A DNA stretch of 64,000 nucleotides. It comes from Pantoea sp. IMH. GTDB taxonomy: Bacteria; Pseudomonadota; Gammaproteobacteria; Enterobacterales; Enterobacteriaceae. The notes beneath the pieces are model-generated. The model did no database searches, was not told the DNA's origin, and was given only the letters and a program-made list of their open reading frames with translations. Shown one piece after another: positions 55,032 through 64,000 of the stretch. Made by a program: the position numbers and the translations under genes. How positions within the stretch are numbered: position 1 is the first letter of the stretch; each line of letters opens with the position of its first letter. The stretch covers positions 372,001-436,000 of the forward strand of contig NZ_JFGT01000006.1 in the NCBI RefSeq assembly GCF_000599885.1, in the 5' to 3' direction.

Positions 55032-56318
55032 ATGCCCACCAATGTTCCTCCGGCAGATGCCTGGCTGATGGCGTCACGCCAGGCTGAAATCGCCAGCCTG
55101 CAAAAATTGCTGCAAACCGGGAAGCTGACAGGGGAGATCAGCCAGCTTGTACATGAGCTACAGCGCGAACGCGGCGTCAGTAATATCTGGATTTGTTCAC
55201 AGGGGAAAATGTTTGGTGAAGAACTGCCTGTCCGGGAACGTCAGGTTGGCGTGGCGCTGGCGAATACACTGGCGAACCTGCCACCGCTGGCTGGCAATCA
55301 GGCAGCGCAGCCCGGCAGCGCCAGGGTGTACAGCCGGATCGCTGCGGCGCTGCACGCGCTCGGCGAACTCACGGCGCTGCGCCGCGATGTGCGCGACTGC
55401 AGGCTCAGCCACAGCGACGCGATGCGGCAGTTTACCCACATCATCCGCCAGTTGCTTAATCTCGCGTTTGAAATGATTGATACCGCGAGTGACCCTCAAG
55501 TTTCACGCGCGCTGATAGCGATGTTCAGCTTTATGCAGGGCAAAGAGTTGGCAGGCCAGGAGAGAGCGATCGGATCGGCGGGTTATGCTGTTGGAGCCTT
55601 TTCCGCCAGCCAGCGCGAACGGCTGCTGGAACTGATCGAGGCACAGGATCGCTGTTTTACCCACTTCACGCAGTTTGCCGATGCGAAAAGCCTGCAGCGC
55701 TGGCGCAGTCAGTCGCAGGAGGAGAGTGATGTGGAACGGCTCCGGCGTATCGCCTGTACGCGCAGCACACCGGAAGAAGGGGGGGCGGAAATGGCGCTGC
55801 GCTGGTATCAGCGGATGACGCGGCGTATCGACGGGCTTAAACAGGTGGAGGATGGACTGGCGCAGCATCTGATGCAGTGCTGTCGGGAAAGTATACGTCA
55901 GGCTCAGCTTCAGCAGGCGGTGCAGGAGGAGGGGGGCGATGCGTTGAGGGATCAGCCTGACACCGGACCGGCATTCAGCATCTACGTGGCGGGCCAGAAC
56001 TGGCTGAAGCAGGAAGGGCAAACGCTGGACACCGGCGGCCTGACGCCCGCTCTGGGAAAATCGGTGCTGGGGCTGGTGGAAGCGCAGTCGCGTCAGCTGG
56101 AGGCGCTGGACAGTGAACTGACCGCCATCCGGGCATCGCTCGGGGAGCGTAAGCAGATTGACCGGGCGAAAGCGCTGCTGATCCGCCACCACGACTACAG
56201 CGAAGAAGAAGCCTGGCAGGCGCTGCGTAAAATGGCGATGGATCAGAACCGCCGCATCCCGGATATCGCTGAGGCCCTGCTTGCGGTGGCGGGTGCCTTT
56301 ACGGCTACTCCTAAGTGA
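55032..56318 (+). CDS. nasR: Nitrate/nitrite-responsive antiterminator NasR
   Basis: This 428-residue protein has an N-terminal NIT domain (about 35-290), an all-helical nitrate/nitrite sensor with HELQRERGVSNIWI, and a C-terminal ANTAR RNA-binding domain (about 345-415: RKQIDRAKALLIRHHDYSEEEAWQALRKMAMD). It binds the leader RNA of the nasF operon when nitrate or nitrite is bound and prevents termination. Gene position directly ahead of nasF matches Klebsiella oxytoca. Intact. Confidence 0.95.
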   Translation: MPTNVPPADAWLMASRQAEIASLQKLLQTGKLTGEISQLVHELQRERGVSNIWICSQGKMFGEELPVRERQVGVALANTLANLPPLAGNQAAQPGSARVYSRIAAALHALGELTALRRDVRDCRLSHSDAMRQFTHIIRQLLNLAFEMIDTASDPQVSRALIAMFSFMQGKELAGQERAIGSAGYAVGAFSASQRERLLELIEAQDRCFTHFTQFADAKSLQRWRSQSQEESDVERLRRIACTRSTPEEGGAEMALRWYQRMTRRIDGLKQVEDGLAQHLMQCCRESIRQAQLQQAVQEEGGDALRDQPDTGPAFSIYVAGQNWLKQEGQTLDTGGLTPALGKSVLGLVEAQSRQLEALDSELTAIRASLGERKQIDRAKALLIRHHDYSEEEAWQALRKMAMDQNRRIPDIAEALLAVAGAFTATPK

Positions 56319-56502
56319 GTAGTTGCACAACGTGCGGGCGTTTATGCTTCACCGCAGGGCAAAAACAACCTCCGATAGCCGGGTTCATGGGGCATCACGC
56401 CAGCGCCAAAGCAGGTAAACCGGAACAGAACCGGCCTGACAATCGTGAATTACCTGCTCCGCTTTAACGCTCAGACATTATCTCTGTTCATACAGATTTT
56501 TC

Positions 56503-56518
56503 TGGCACACCCCTTGCA
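56503..56518 (+). promoter_or_regulatory. nasF: Sigma-54 promoter of the nasF operon
   Basis: TGGCACACCCCTTGCA matches the sigma-54 consensus TGGCACG-N4-TTGCA at all but one position. It lies about 130 bases before nasF, directly ahead of the antitermination leader, as in K. oxytoca where NtrC activates the operon. Confidence 0.85.
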
Positions 56519-56545
56519 ACACTTCCTGTCACATAGCTGCATTTG

Positions 56546-56565
56546 TTTCGCCAACGGCGGTGAAA
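56546..56565 (+). promoter_or_regulatory. ANTAR-type hexaloop hairpin in the nasF leader
   Basis: TTTCGCC and GGTGAAA pair (one G-U) around the six-base loop AACGGC, which has A at position 1 and G at position 4, the features known for ANTAR target hairpins. The second hairpin of the usual pair is not clear to me. It should be the binding site of NasR. Confidence 0.6.
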
Positions 56566-56580
56566 TGAGTGCTTTGGATA

Positions 56581-56630
56581 AAGGCGTCCAACCGCATGCG
56601 CTGCGCATGCTGGTCGGACGCCTTTTTTTA
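56581..56630 (+). terminator. Regulated leader terminator ahead of nasF
   Basis: AAGGCGTCC (56581-56589) and GGACGCCTT (56616-56624) close a long stem that also contains GCATGCG/CGCATGC, followed by T residues to 56629. It lies only about 20 bases before nasF, so the operon can be expressed only if this terminator is bypassed, presumably by NasR. Confidence 0.9.
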
Positions 56631-56650
56631 TTCTTTCAGGAAGCCAGAAG

Positions 56651-57913
56651 ATGACTAAACCAGGTTTTCCGCTCTCCAGACGACGATTTCTTACGGGTAG
56701 CGCCTTGCTGGGCGGCAGCTACCTGGTGCCCGGTTTGCTGAACAGCGTCTGGGCGGCAGGTTCAGATGCGCCGGAGAAAACGACGGTTCGCGTCGGCTTT
56801 ATTCCCCTGACCGACTGTGCGCCGGTGGTGATGGCGGCGGTAAAAGGCTTTGATAAAAAATATGGTTTCACCCTGGTGCCGAGTAAGGAAGCCAGTTGGG
56901 CGGCGGTGCGCGATAAGCTGACCTCTGGCGAGCTGGATGCGGCACACGTCCTTTACGGGATGCTCTACGGCCTCCAGCTTGGCGTGGCCGGGCCGCAGCA
57001 TGATATGGCGAATCTGATGACCTTAAACCAGAACGGCCAGGCCATTACGCTCTCAAATCAGCTGAAAGAAGCAGGCGTCACCGATGCCGCAGCCCTGCAA
57101 AAAAAGGTGAGCACCAGCCCGGCAGGGACCTATACCTTTGCGCATACCTTTCCCACCAGCACCCACGCTATGTGGCTCTACTACTGGCTGGCGAACGCCG
57201 GTATCGATCCATTTAAAGATGTACGCACTGTCGTGGTGCCGCCGCCGCAGATGGTGATGAATATGAAAATCGGCAATATGAGCGGTTACTGCGTCGGAGA
57301 GCCCTGGAACCAGCGGGCTATTGCCGAACGGGTAGGATTCACGGCGGAAACCTCACAGGGCATCTGGCCCGATCATCCGGAAAAAATCCTTGGCACGCGT
57401 GCTGCCTGGGTGAAAGCGCATCCCAATACTGCCAGGGCGCTGACCGCTGCCGTACTGGAGGCGGCCCGCTGGATTGATGCCTCAGACGAGAACCGGAAGG
57501 AAACGGCACATGTGATTGCCGGACGCGCTTATCTCAATACCAAACCCGGGATCATTGAGGGCCGCATGCTTGGTCAGTATGACAACGGTCTTGGTAAACG
57601 CTGGCAGGACCCGCACGGCATGCGTTTTTACAACGAGGGGGCGGTGAATTTCCCCTGGCTTTCAGACGGCATGTGGTTTCTGACCCAGCAGAAACGCTGG
57701 GGGCTGCTGAAAGAGGAGCCGGACTATCTCGCGGTCGCCCGGCAGATCAACCGTATTGACGTTTACAAAGCGGCCGCTGCCGCTGTGGGGAATGTGCCGC
57801 TGCCGGCAGGCGAGATGCGCAGCAGTACGCTGATTGACGGCAAAGTCTGGGACGGCAGTCAGCCCGCGCAGTATGCCGCCAGTTTTGCCATTCACGCAGG
57901 AGGTCAGAAATGA
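56651..57913 (+). CDS. nasF: Nitrate ABC transporter substrate-binding protein NasF (NrtA-like)
   Basis: This 420-residue periplasmic nitrate-binding protein has a twin-arginine-type signal (SRRRFLTGSALLGG) at the N-terminus. The NrtA/SsuA-type fold is seen in VRVGFIPLTDCAPVVMAAVKGFDKKYG and MVMNMKIGNMSGYCVGEPWNQ. It begins the nasFED importer that brings nitrate (and nitrite) to the cytosolic reductases encoded downstream. The stop overlaps nasE by four bases. Confidence 0.94.
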   Translation: MTKPGFPLSRRRFLTGSALLGGSYLVPGLLNSVWAAGSDAPEKTTVRVGFIPLTDCAPVVMAAVKGFDKKYGFTLVPSKEASWAAVRDKLTSGELDAAHVLYGMLYGLQLGVAGPQHDMANLMTLNQNGQAITLSNQLKEAGVTDAAALQKKVSTSPAGTYTFAHTFPTSTHAMWLYYWLANAGIDPFKDVRTVVVPPPQMVMNMKIGNMSGYCVGEPWNQRAIAERVGFTAETSQGIWPDHPEKILGTRAAWVKAHPNTARALTAAVLEAARWIDASDENRKETAHVIAGRAYLNTKPGIIEGRMLGQYDNGLGKRWQDPHGMRFYNEGAVNFPWLSDGMWFLTQQKRWGLLKEEPDYLAVARQINRIDVYKAAAAAVGNVPLPAGEMRSSTLIDGKVWDGSQPAQYAASFAIHAGGQK

Positions 57914-58809
57914 AAAATGAAGCACGCATCGTTCCGCTGGTGGCAGAACCTGCCCCGATTCAGGCAGAAATCATCCCGCTTAAAACGCGGCCCGAACCCA
58001 GGCCTGCCGTGCGCCGCCCCGTGTTGCGTCCGCTGCTGCAGCGCACGATCCCTGGCGTGTGCGGCATCATGCTGCTGCTGGTGGTCTGGCAGATCGCCGC
58101 GCTCAACAGTGATGGCTTCCCGGGGCCGGTCTCAACCTGGCAGGCGGCGATCACGCTCTTTGCCGACCCTTTCTACAACGGTGGGCCTAACGATCAGGGC
58201 ATTGGCTGGAACGTGCTGGCCTCTCTTCAGCGGGTAGCGGTCGGCTTTGGTCTGGCGGCGCTGGTCGGCATTCCTGCCGGTTTCCTGCTCGGTCGTTACC
58301 TGTTTCTGGGCCGCATGTTCAGCCCGATTATTTCGCTGCTGCGCCCGGTCAGCCCGCTGGCCTGGCTGCCTATCGGTCTGCTGCTGTTTCAGCGCGCCGA
58401 ACCCGCGTCGAGCTGGACCATTTTTATCTGCTCAATCTGGCCGATGGTGATCAACACCGCCGAGGGCGTACAGCGTATTCCGCAGGATTATCTCAACGTC
58501 GCGAAGGTCCTCCGGCTGTCGGAATTCACCACCATGCGCAGGATCCTCTTCCCTGCGGTGCTGCCAGCGGTACTGACCGGCGTGCGCCTTTCTGTCGGCA
58601 TCGCCTGGCTGGTCATCGTCGCCGCCGAAATGCTGACCGGCGGTCAGGGGATCGGTTTCTGGATCTGGAACGAGTGGAACAACCTCAACGTGGAAAACAT
58701 CCTGATTGCCATCGCCATTATCGGCGTGGTTGGGCTGCTGCTGGAGCAGGCGCTGATGCTGCTGGCGCGCCGGTTTTCCTGGCAGGATGGACAGAAGGGG
58801 AGTAGATAA
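57910..58809 (+). CDS. nasE: Nitrate ABC transporter permease NasE (NrtB-like)
   Basis: This 299-residue inner-membrane permease of the BPD_transp_1 family has an N-terminal Pro/Arg-rich cytosolic tail (about 1-50), about six helices, and the ATPase-contact loop LRLSEFTTMRRILFPAVLPAVLTG. It overlaps nasF by ATGA and nasD by one base (TAATG). Confidence 0.94.
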   Translation: MKNEARIVPLVAEPAPIQAEIIPLKTRPEPRPAVRRPVLRPLLQRTIPGVCGIMLLLVVWQIAALNSDGFPGPVSTWQAAITLFADPFYNGGPNDQGIGWNVLASLQRVAVGFGLAALVGIPAGFLLGRYLFLGRMFSPIISLLRPVSPLAWLPIGLLLFQRAEPASSWTIFICSIWPMVINTAEGVQRIPQDYLNVAKVLRLSEFTTMRRILFPAVLPAVLTGVRLSVGIAWLVIVAAEMLTGGQGIGFWIWNEWNNLNVENILIAIAIIGVVGLLLEQALMLLARRFSWQDGQKGSR

Positions 58810-59594
58810 TGCAGAACATCATTGAGGTACAAAACGTCAGCCAGCGCTTTAACAGCACCCAGGGAACGTTTCTCGCGCTGGATAACGTCAGCTTCACCCT
58901 TCGTCAGGGAGAAACCCTGAGCCTGACCGGCCATTCAGGCTGTGGCAAATCCACCTTGCTCAATCTGATCGCCGGGCTGACCAGCCCGAGTGAAGGCGTC
59001 CTGCTGTGTGATAACCGTGAAATTGCAGGCCCCGGCCCGGAGCGGGCGGTGGTGTTCCAGAACCACTCATTGCTGCCCTGGCTGACCACCTACGACAACG
59101 TTGCGCTGGCGGTCAGTCAGGTATTCAGAAACCAGATGAGCAAGGCGGAACAGCACGACTGGATCCTGCACAACCTTGAGCTGGTGCAGATGCAGCATGC
59201 GCGGGATAAACGCCCCGGCGAACTCTCCGGCGGGATGAAGCAGCGCGTCGGCATCGCCCGGGCGCTGGCGATGAAACCCCGCGTGCTGCTGATGGATGAA
59301 CCCTTCGGCGCGCTGGATGCCTTAACCCGGGCGCATTTACAGGATGCGGTGATGGCCATTCAGGCGAAACTCAATACCACGATTGTGCTGATCACCCATG
59401 ATGTGGATGAGGCCGTACTGCTCTCCGATCGGGTAATGATGATGACCAACGGCCCGGCGGCCACGGTGGGCGAAATTATGACGGTCGATCTGCCGCGTCC
59501 CCGTGACCGGGTGGCGCTTGCCAGCGAGCCGCGCTACCACCAGCTGCGCCAGCAGGTGCTGCATTTCCTCTACGAAAAGCAGTCGGTGGCGTAA
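58809..59594 (+). CDS. nasD: Nitrate ABC transporter ATP-binding protein NasD (NrtD-like)
   Basis: This 261-residue ABC ATPase has Walker [10 protein letters not shown] (about 42-50), signature LSGGMKQR, Walker [17 protein letters not shown] and the switch His in ITHDVDEA. It powers nitrate uptake with NasE and NasF. There is no C-terminal NrtC-type binding domain. Confidence 0.95.
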   Translation: MQNIIEVQNVSQRFNSTQGTFLALDNVSFTLRQGETLSLTGHSGCGKSTLLNLIAGLTSPSEGVLLCDNREIAGPGPERAVVFQNHSLLPWLTTYDNVALAVSQVFRNQMSKAEQHDWILHNLELVQMQHARDKRPGELSGGMKQRVGIARALAMKPRVLLMDEPFGALDALTRAHLQDAVMAIQAKLNTTIVLITHDVDEAVLLSDRVMMMTNGPAATVGEIMTVDLPRPRDRVALASEPRYHQLRQQVLHFLYEKQSVA

Positions 59595-59604
59595 GGAGAA
59601 GGCG

Positions 59605-62600
59605 ATGGCGGAACATCTGGTGGTGATTGGCAACGGAATGGCCGGGATGCGGATGGTGGAAACGCTGTGGCAGCTTGCGCCCGGCCGCTACCGCATCACC
59701 GTGGTGGGGCGAGAGCCGCTGGGCAACTACAACCGTATCCAGCTTTCATCCGTATTGAGCGGAGAAAAAACGTTTGCGGAGACGGTATCGCATGGCCCCG
59801 AATGGTATCAGCAGCGCAACATCCGGTTTCTGCCGGGTGAGGAAGTGTTATCGCTTGATATAGCAGCAAAAACTATTACTACCGCGCTGAGAACGCTGCA
59901 CTGGGATCGCCTGGTATTTGCCACAGGTTCCCGTCCGGCCATCCCCGCGATTCCCGGCTGCGATCTGCCGCACGTCAGCGGATTCCGTACCCTGGCGGAT
60001 GTTAACGGCATGCTGGCGGGACGCGGGCCGGTCGTGGTACTCGGCGGCGGGCTGCTTGGCATAGAGGCGGCGGCAGCGCTGCGGCAGCGCGGTCGTGACG
60101 TCACGCTTATCCACCGTCACGGCTGGCTGATGGATCGTCAGCTTGATCCGCAGGCCGGCGCGTTACTGGCGGAAACACTGCATCAGCGGGGAATCACCTG
60201 TCGCCTGGCCTGCGAAATCACCCGTATTGAAACCGACCGCGTCACGCTGACGGGAGGCGCAGTCATTCCGGCCGGTCAGGTCGTTATTGCGACCGGCGTG
60301 ATGCCTGAAATCTCACTGGCGGTGGCGGCGGGTATTCCTTGTGGACGCGGTATTCTGGTGGATCGGCAGTGCTGCACCGCCATCAATGCCATCAGCGCGC
60401 TCGGCGAATGTTGCGAGATCGCAGGCGAAACCTTTGGCCTTGTCGCCCCCTGTTTTGCCCAGGCCAGGGTGCTTGCTCATCGCCTCGCCGGAGAGCCGGT
60501 GGCGGATTTTGTTGACGAAGAGGCGGGCACCCGCCTGAAGGTCACCGGCATACAGGTGTTCAGCGCAGGTCAGATTTCAGCTGCACCGGATCTCATCTCC
60601 GCTGAAGCCTTCGATCCGCTGGAACGCCATTATCGCCGCCTTTTTTTCCGCCGCCGTCAGCTGGTGGGAATGCTGCTTTATGGCGATGTAAGTGACAGTG
60701 TCACACTGATGGAAAAAATGCAAAGCGGCGTCAACGGCGATCCCCGGCTGCTCCTTGACCCCGATTACTCAGCGCAGCCCAGGGCTGCAGGAGAAAAACA
60801 GATGCGCAAACCGACACTGGTTGTTATCGGCCATGGTATGACCGGTCACTATTTTCTTGAGCAGATGGTGGCTAAATCGCTGCATCTTCACTATCACATC
60901 GTGGTTTATGGCGAAGAGCGTCACGTCGCTTACGATCGGGTTCATCTCTCCGACTATTTTGCTGGCAAAGGGGCAAAGGCGCTCTCGCTGGTCAGCGACC
61001 ACTTCTTTGCCGATAGCGGCATTGAGCTGCGGACGCATCGCCCGGTGGTGGCGATCGATCGCGAACGGCGCTGCGTGCGTGAGGCCGGTGGCCATGAGAT
61101 GAGCTGGGATAAGCTGGTGCTGGCGACCGGCTCTTACGCCTTCGTCCCGCCGGTGCCGGGCAGTGACGATGCGGGCTGTTTTGTCTACCGCACGCTGGAC
61201 GATCTGGATGCGCTGGCCGCCAAAGCGAAGCAGGCCCGGCGCGGCGTGGTGATCGGCGGGGGGTTACTGGGTCTTGAGGCGGCCAATGCGCTGACCCGGC
61301 TGGGTCTGGAAACCACGGTGGTGGAATTTGCGCCGCGCCTGATGGCCGTTCAGCTCGATGAAGGCGGTGCGGCGATGCTGAGCCGTAAGATTACTGCGCT
61401 GGGCGTTCAGGTACTGACCGGCAAATCGACCCAGCAAATTGCCCGTCAGCCGGATGGTTCGTTGCAGCTGAATTTCGCCGACGGCGGCATACTGGAGACC
61501 GATTTAGTGCTGTTCTCCGCCGGGATCCGTCCCCGCGACCAGCTCGCCGCCGACGCCGGACTTCGTCTTGGGCCACGCGGCGGCATTGAAATTGACAGCG
61601 GCTGCACCACCTCCGATGCGGATATATATGCCATTGGCGAATGCGCCCTGTGGAACGGGCAGATCTTCGGGCTGGTGGCGCCGGGCTATCAGATGGCGAG
61701 AGTGCTGGCCTCAACGCTGGCGGGGGAACAGGCCGCGTTTACCGGCGCGGACATGAGTACCAAACTCAAACTGCTCGGGGTAGAGGTGGCCTCCTTTGGC
61801 GACGCGCACGGACGTACCGCAGGCAGTCAGAGCTATTACTGGAACAATGAGCCGCAGGAGATTTACAAGAAAATCGTCGTCTCCGCCGACCGCAGACGCC
61901 TGCTGGGCGGCGTGCTGATCGGCGACAGCGGGGATTACAGCACGCTGCTGCAAATGATGCTGAATGAGATGGCGCTGCCCGCTTCTCCGGAAGCGCTCAT
62001 CCTGCCTCAGCCGCAGGGGTCACCAGCGAAAGCGCTGGGCGTGGCCGCTCTGCCCGACAGCGCGCAAATCTGCTCCTGTCATAACGTCAGCAAAGGCGAC
62101 GTGTGCGCGGCGGTATCCGGCGGCTGTGGCGATATGGCCTCGCTGAAGCGCTGTACCAAAGCGGCGACTGGGTGTGGCGGCTGTGCAGCGCTGGTTAAGC
62201 AGGTGATGGAATATCAGCAGGCTTGCCTGGGCGTGGAGGTGAAAAAAGATATCTGTGAACATTTCGCCTACTCGCGCCAGGAGCTGCACCATCTTATTCG
62301 CGTCGGCAATATCAAAACCTTTGATGCGTTGATTGCCCAACACGGCAAGGGGCTGGGTTGCGAAATCTGTAAACCGCTGGCCGGATCGCTGCTCGCCTCG
62401 ACCTGGAATGAGTATCTGCTTAAGCCGCAGCATCTGCCGTTGCAGGACACCAACGATCGCTATTTTGCCAATATTCAGAAAGACGGCACTTACTCCGTGG
62501 TACCCAGAATCGCCGGTGGTGAAATCACGCCGCAGGGGCTGATTGCCATAGGGAAAGTTGCGGAGCGCTACAACCTCTACAGTAAAATTACCGGCGGTCA

Positions 62601-63681
62601 GCGCATCGATCTCTTTGGCGCGAGACTCGATCAGCTACCGGCTATCTGGGAGGAACTGCTGGCGGCAGGCTTTGAGACCGGCCACGCCTACGGCAAATCG
62701 CTGCGCACGGTGAAATCCTGCGTCGGCTCTGACTGGTGTCGCTACGGTCTGAAGGACTCTACCGGCTTCGCCATTGCGCTGGAGAACCGCTACAAAGGGC
62801 TGCGTGCGCCACACAAAATCAAGATGGCGGTCTCGGGCTGCACCCGCGAATGTGCCGAGGCGCAGAGTAAAGATATCGGCGTGATCGCCACGGAAAACGG
62901 CTGGAATCTCTACGTCTGCGGCAACGGCGGTATGAAGCCCAGACATGCGGATCTGTTTGCCAGCGATCTGGATGACGCCACGCTAATCCGCTACGTGGAT
63001 CGCCTGCTGATGTTTTATGTGCGCACCGCCGATCGCCTGCAGCGAACCAGCGTCTGGATGGACAATCTGGAAGGCGGGCTGGCCTATCTGCGTCAGGTGG
63101 TTATGGAAGATTCACTGGGCATTGCGGATGAACTGGAGCAGGAGATGGCACATGTGGTGGCAAGCTACCAGTGTGAATGGCAAACCACGCTGGAAAACCC
63201 GGAGCGGCTGGCGCTCTTCAGACCAACGCTTAACAGTGACCAGCCGGATGAAACCGTCCGCTGGGAACAGGTTCGCGGTCAGATCCGGCCAGCGACTGCG
63301 CCGCTGCCGGTCAATCATACTCCTTCGCCAGTAGGCTGGACCGAGGTTTGTGCGCTCGACGCGATCCCGCCCCAGGCGGGGATCGGGGCGCGTATTGGCG
63401 CACAGCGTATTGCGCTGTTCCGTCTGCATGAGCAGGTCTATGCGCTTGATGATATTGAACCGGGAACCCGTGCCAGCGTCCTTTCCCGCGGCATTCTGGG
63501 CGACAGCGCTGGCGAACCCATTGTTATCTCACCGCTCTATAAACAGCGCTTTCGGCTTTGTGATGGCCGGGCACCCGATAACAGCGACCTGGCGGTACGC
63601 TGCTGGGCGGTAAAAGTGGAGGCGGGCCGCGTCTGGGTCGCCAGCGAGGCACTGGCGCTGGCGCAGGCGGTGGCCTCATGA
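59605..63681 (+). CDS. nasB: NasC-NasB fusion: FAD oxidoreductase joined to NADH-nitrite reductase
   Basis: One open frame of 1,358 residues. Residues 1-399 are a FAD/NAD(P) oxidoreductase (VVIGNGMAGMRMVE, VVVLGGGLLGIEAA), the size and place of NasC, the electron carrier of assimilatory nitrate reductase. Residues 400-1358 are a full nitrite reductase large subunit. A second FAD/NAD domain (VVIGHGMTGHYFLEQM; GVVIGGGLLGLEAAN) leads, then a BFD-like [2Fe-2S] domain (CSCHNVSKGD...CGGC). A sirohaem/[4Fe-4S] domain follows (CVGSDWCRYG, SGCTRECAEAQ), then a C-terminal NirD-like domain. At the joint, AGGAG (60789-60793) precedes in-frame ATG 60802 by eight bases, so NasB may also be made alone. The start ATG 59605 has AAGGAG. 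Confidence 0.92.
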   Translation: MAEHLVVIGNGMAGMRMVETLWQLAPGRYRITVVGREPLGNYNRIQLSSVLSGEKTFAETVSHGPEWYQQRNIRFLPGEEVLSLDIAAKTITTALRTLHWDRLVFATGSRPAIPAIPGCDLPHVSGFRTLADVNGMLAGRGPVVVLGGGLLGIEAAAALRQRGRDVTLIHRHGWLMDRQLDPQAGALLAETLHQRGITCRLACEITRIETDRVTLTGGAVIPAGQVVIATGVMPEISLAVAAGIPCGRGILVDRQCCTAINAISALGECCEIAGETFGLVAPCFAQARVLAHRLAGEPVADFVDEEAGTRLKVTGIQVFSAGQISAAPDLISAEAFDPLERHYRRLFFRRRQLVGMLLYGDVSDSVTLMEKMQSGVNGDPRLLLDPDYSAQPRAAGEKQMRKPTLVVIGHGMTGHYFLEQMVAKSLHLHYHIVVYGEERHVAYDRVHLSDYFAGKGAKALSLVSDHFFADSGIELRTHRPVVAIDRERRCVREAGGHEMSWDKLVLATGSYAFVPPVPGSDDAGCFVYRTLDDLDALAAKAKQARRGVVIGGGLLGLEAANALTRLGLETTVVEFAPRLMAVQLDEGGAAMLSRKITALGVQVLTGKSTQQIARQPDGSLQLNFADGGILETDLVLFSAGIRPRDQLAADAGLRLGPRGGIEIDSGCTTSDADIYAIGECALWNGQIFGLVAPGYQMARVLASTLAGEQAAFTGADMSTKLKLLGVEVASFGDAHGRTAGSQSYYWNNEPQEIYKKIVVSADRRRLLGGVLIGDSGDYSTLLQMMLNEMALPASPEALILPQPQGSPAKALGVAALPDSAQICSCHNVSKGDVCAAVSGGCGDMASLKRCTKAATGCGGCAALVKQVMEYQQACLGVEVKKDICEHFAYSRQELHHLIRVGNIKTFDALIAQHGKGLGCEICKPLAGSLLASTWNEYLLKPQHLPLQDTNDRYFANIQKDGTYSVVPRIAGGEITPQGLIAIGKVAERYNLYSKITGGQRIDLFGARLDQLPAIWEELLAAGFETGHAYGKSLRTVKSCVGSDWCRYGLKDSTGFAIALENRYKGLRAPHKIKMAVSGCTRECAEAQSKDIGVIATENGWNLYVCGNGGMKPRHADLFASDLDDATLIRYVDRLLMFYVRTADRLQRTSVWMDNLEGGLAYLRQVVMEDSLGIADELEQEMAHVVASYQCEWQTTLENPERLALFRPTLNSDQPDETVRWEQVRGQIRPATAPLPVNHTPSPVGWTEVCALDAIPPQAGIGARIGAQRIALFRLHEQVYALDDIEPGTRASVLSRGILGDSAGEPIVISPLYKQRFRLCDGRAPDNSDLAVRCWAVKVEAGRVWVASEALALAQAVAS

Positions 63682-64000
63682 AAAGTACCTGTCCCTACTG
63701 CGGCGTAGGCTGCGGCGTGGCGATCGCGGTCGATTCTCAGGGCGGCTGTAAAGTCACCGGCGATGCCACGCATCCAGCCAGTTACGGCAGGCTTTGCGTT
63801 AAAGGTGCGGCGCTTGGCGAAACCCTCACTCATCAGGGTCGGCTTCTCTCCCCCGAGGTCGATGGCGGAAAGGTGAGCTGGACGCAGGCGCTGGATGCGG
63901 TTGCGCAGCGTCTTGCTGCGGTGATCCGTGAACATGGGCCGCAGGCGGTGGCGTTCTACGCTTCGGGTCAGCTGCTGACGGAAGATTATTACGTTGCCAA
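63678..64000 (+). CDS. nasA: Assimilatory nitrate reductase catalytic subunit NasA (partial)
   Basis: ATG 63678 overlaps the nasB stop (ATGA), and the frame is open to the window end. The first residues carry the [4Fe-4S] motif of Mo-bisMGD oxidoreductases (STCPYCGVGCGV ... GRLCVKGAAL), followed by VSWTQALDAVAQRL and AFYASGQLLTEDYY. Only about 107 residues are visible. It reduces nitrate to nitrite, using electrons delivered by NasC. Confidence 0.93.
   Translation, partial: MKSTCPYCGVGCGVAIAVDSQGGCKVTGDATHPASYGRLCVKGAALGETLTHQGRLLSPEVDGGKVSWTQALDAVAQRLAAVIREHGPQAVAFYASGQLLTEDYYVA

Noticed and set aside
55503..56330. 275-codon frame on the minus strand opposite nasR
   Set aside because: It lies wholly antisense to the well-identified nasR, has no domain, and is explained by codon bias of the sense gene.

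Overview
The window looks like the chromosome of a member of the Enterobacterales, most probably Erwiniaceae (Pantoea/Erwinia-like). Evidence for this is the enterobacterial housekeeping block prs-ispE-lolB | hemA-prfA-prmC-sirB2-sirB1-kdsA | hslJ-chaA-chaB-chaC in its usual order, very close protein matches to E. coli products (Prs, HemA, PrfA, YaiL, HslJ, LolB), and the accessory genes around it. I could not run a search, so genus level is inference.

Layout. (1) 1-8.3 kb: a tellurium/stress (Ter) locus. On the minus strand lies a biosynthetic module (ATP-grasp, PRTase-TRSP, and a HAD domain fused in frame to a StiP/PRTase-like domain that runs off the window). Divergent from it is terZABCDE, closed by a strong terminator. 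(2) 8.4-20 kb: unconnected accessory and metabolic genes: a secreted DUF3472-like protein, an SDR sugar dehydrogenase, a PuuE-like GABA aminotransferase, an NCS1 permease, a cold-shock-domain protein, an RluA-type pseudouridine synthase, yaiL, an AzlCD exporter and an orphan ProX. (3) 20-27.6 kb: an island made of a broken tssF fragment, a complete AT-rich class II microcin operon (GG-leader precursor very like microcin PDI, membrane immunity candidate, CPBP protease, HlyD-type adaptor, C39 ABC exporter), and IS66 and IS3 debris. (4) 27.6-45.4 kb: conserved core (ychF, pth, ychH, prs ... chaC), with a SulP transporter and a degenerate EAL protein lying between ychF and pth. (5) 45.4-54.6 kb: a reduced type VI secretion locus, minus strand: SH3-like lipoprotein, tssL-OmpA, a 3'-truncated tssM, tagF, fha, pppA, an unknown periplasmic protein, and a ppkA kinase. 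No tube, sheath, baseplate or ClpV genes are present. (6) 55-64 kb: the nitrate/nitrite assimilation locus nasR, nasF-E-D, a giant nasC-nasB fusion, and the start of nasA. Two sigma-54 promoters and an antitermination leader are readable.

How the parts work together. The Ter module pairs Ca-binding TerD-family proteins and TerC with enzymes proposed to make a nucleoside-like metabolite. The microcin operon should make, export and give self-protection against one secreted antibacterial peptide. The T6SS remnant holds the threonine-phosphorylation control circuit (PpkA/PppA/Fha/TagF) plus two membrane-complex proteins; it could only act together with another T6SS elsewhere. The nas genes form a NtrC/sigma-54-controlled, NasR-antiterminated pathway from nitrate uptake to ammonium.

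The most interesting items are the microcin-PDI-like operon, the NasC-NasB fusion with a relic ribosome site, the reduced T6SS with truncated TssM, the HAD-StiP fusion, and a 114-base imperfect palindrome just upstream of the EAL gene. No tRNA, rRNA or CRISPR array was seen.
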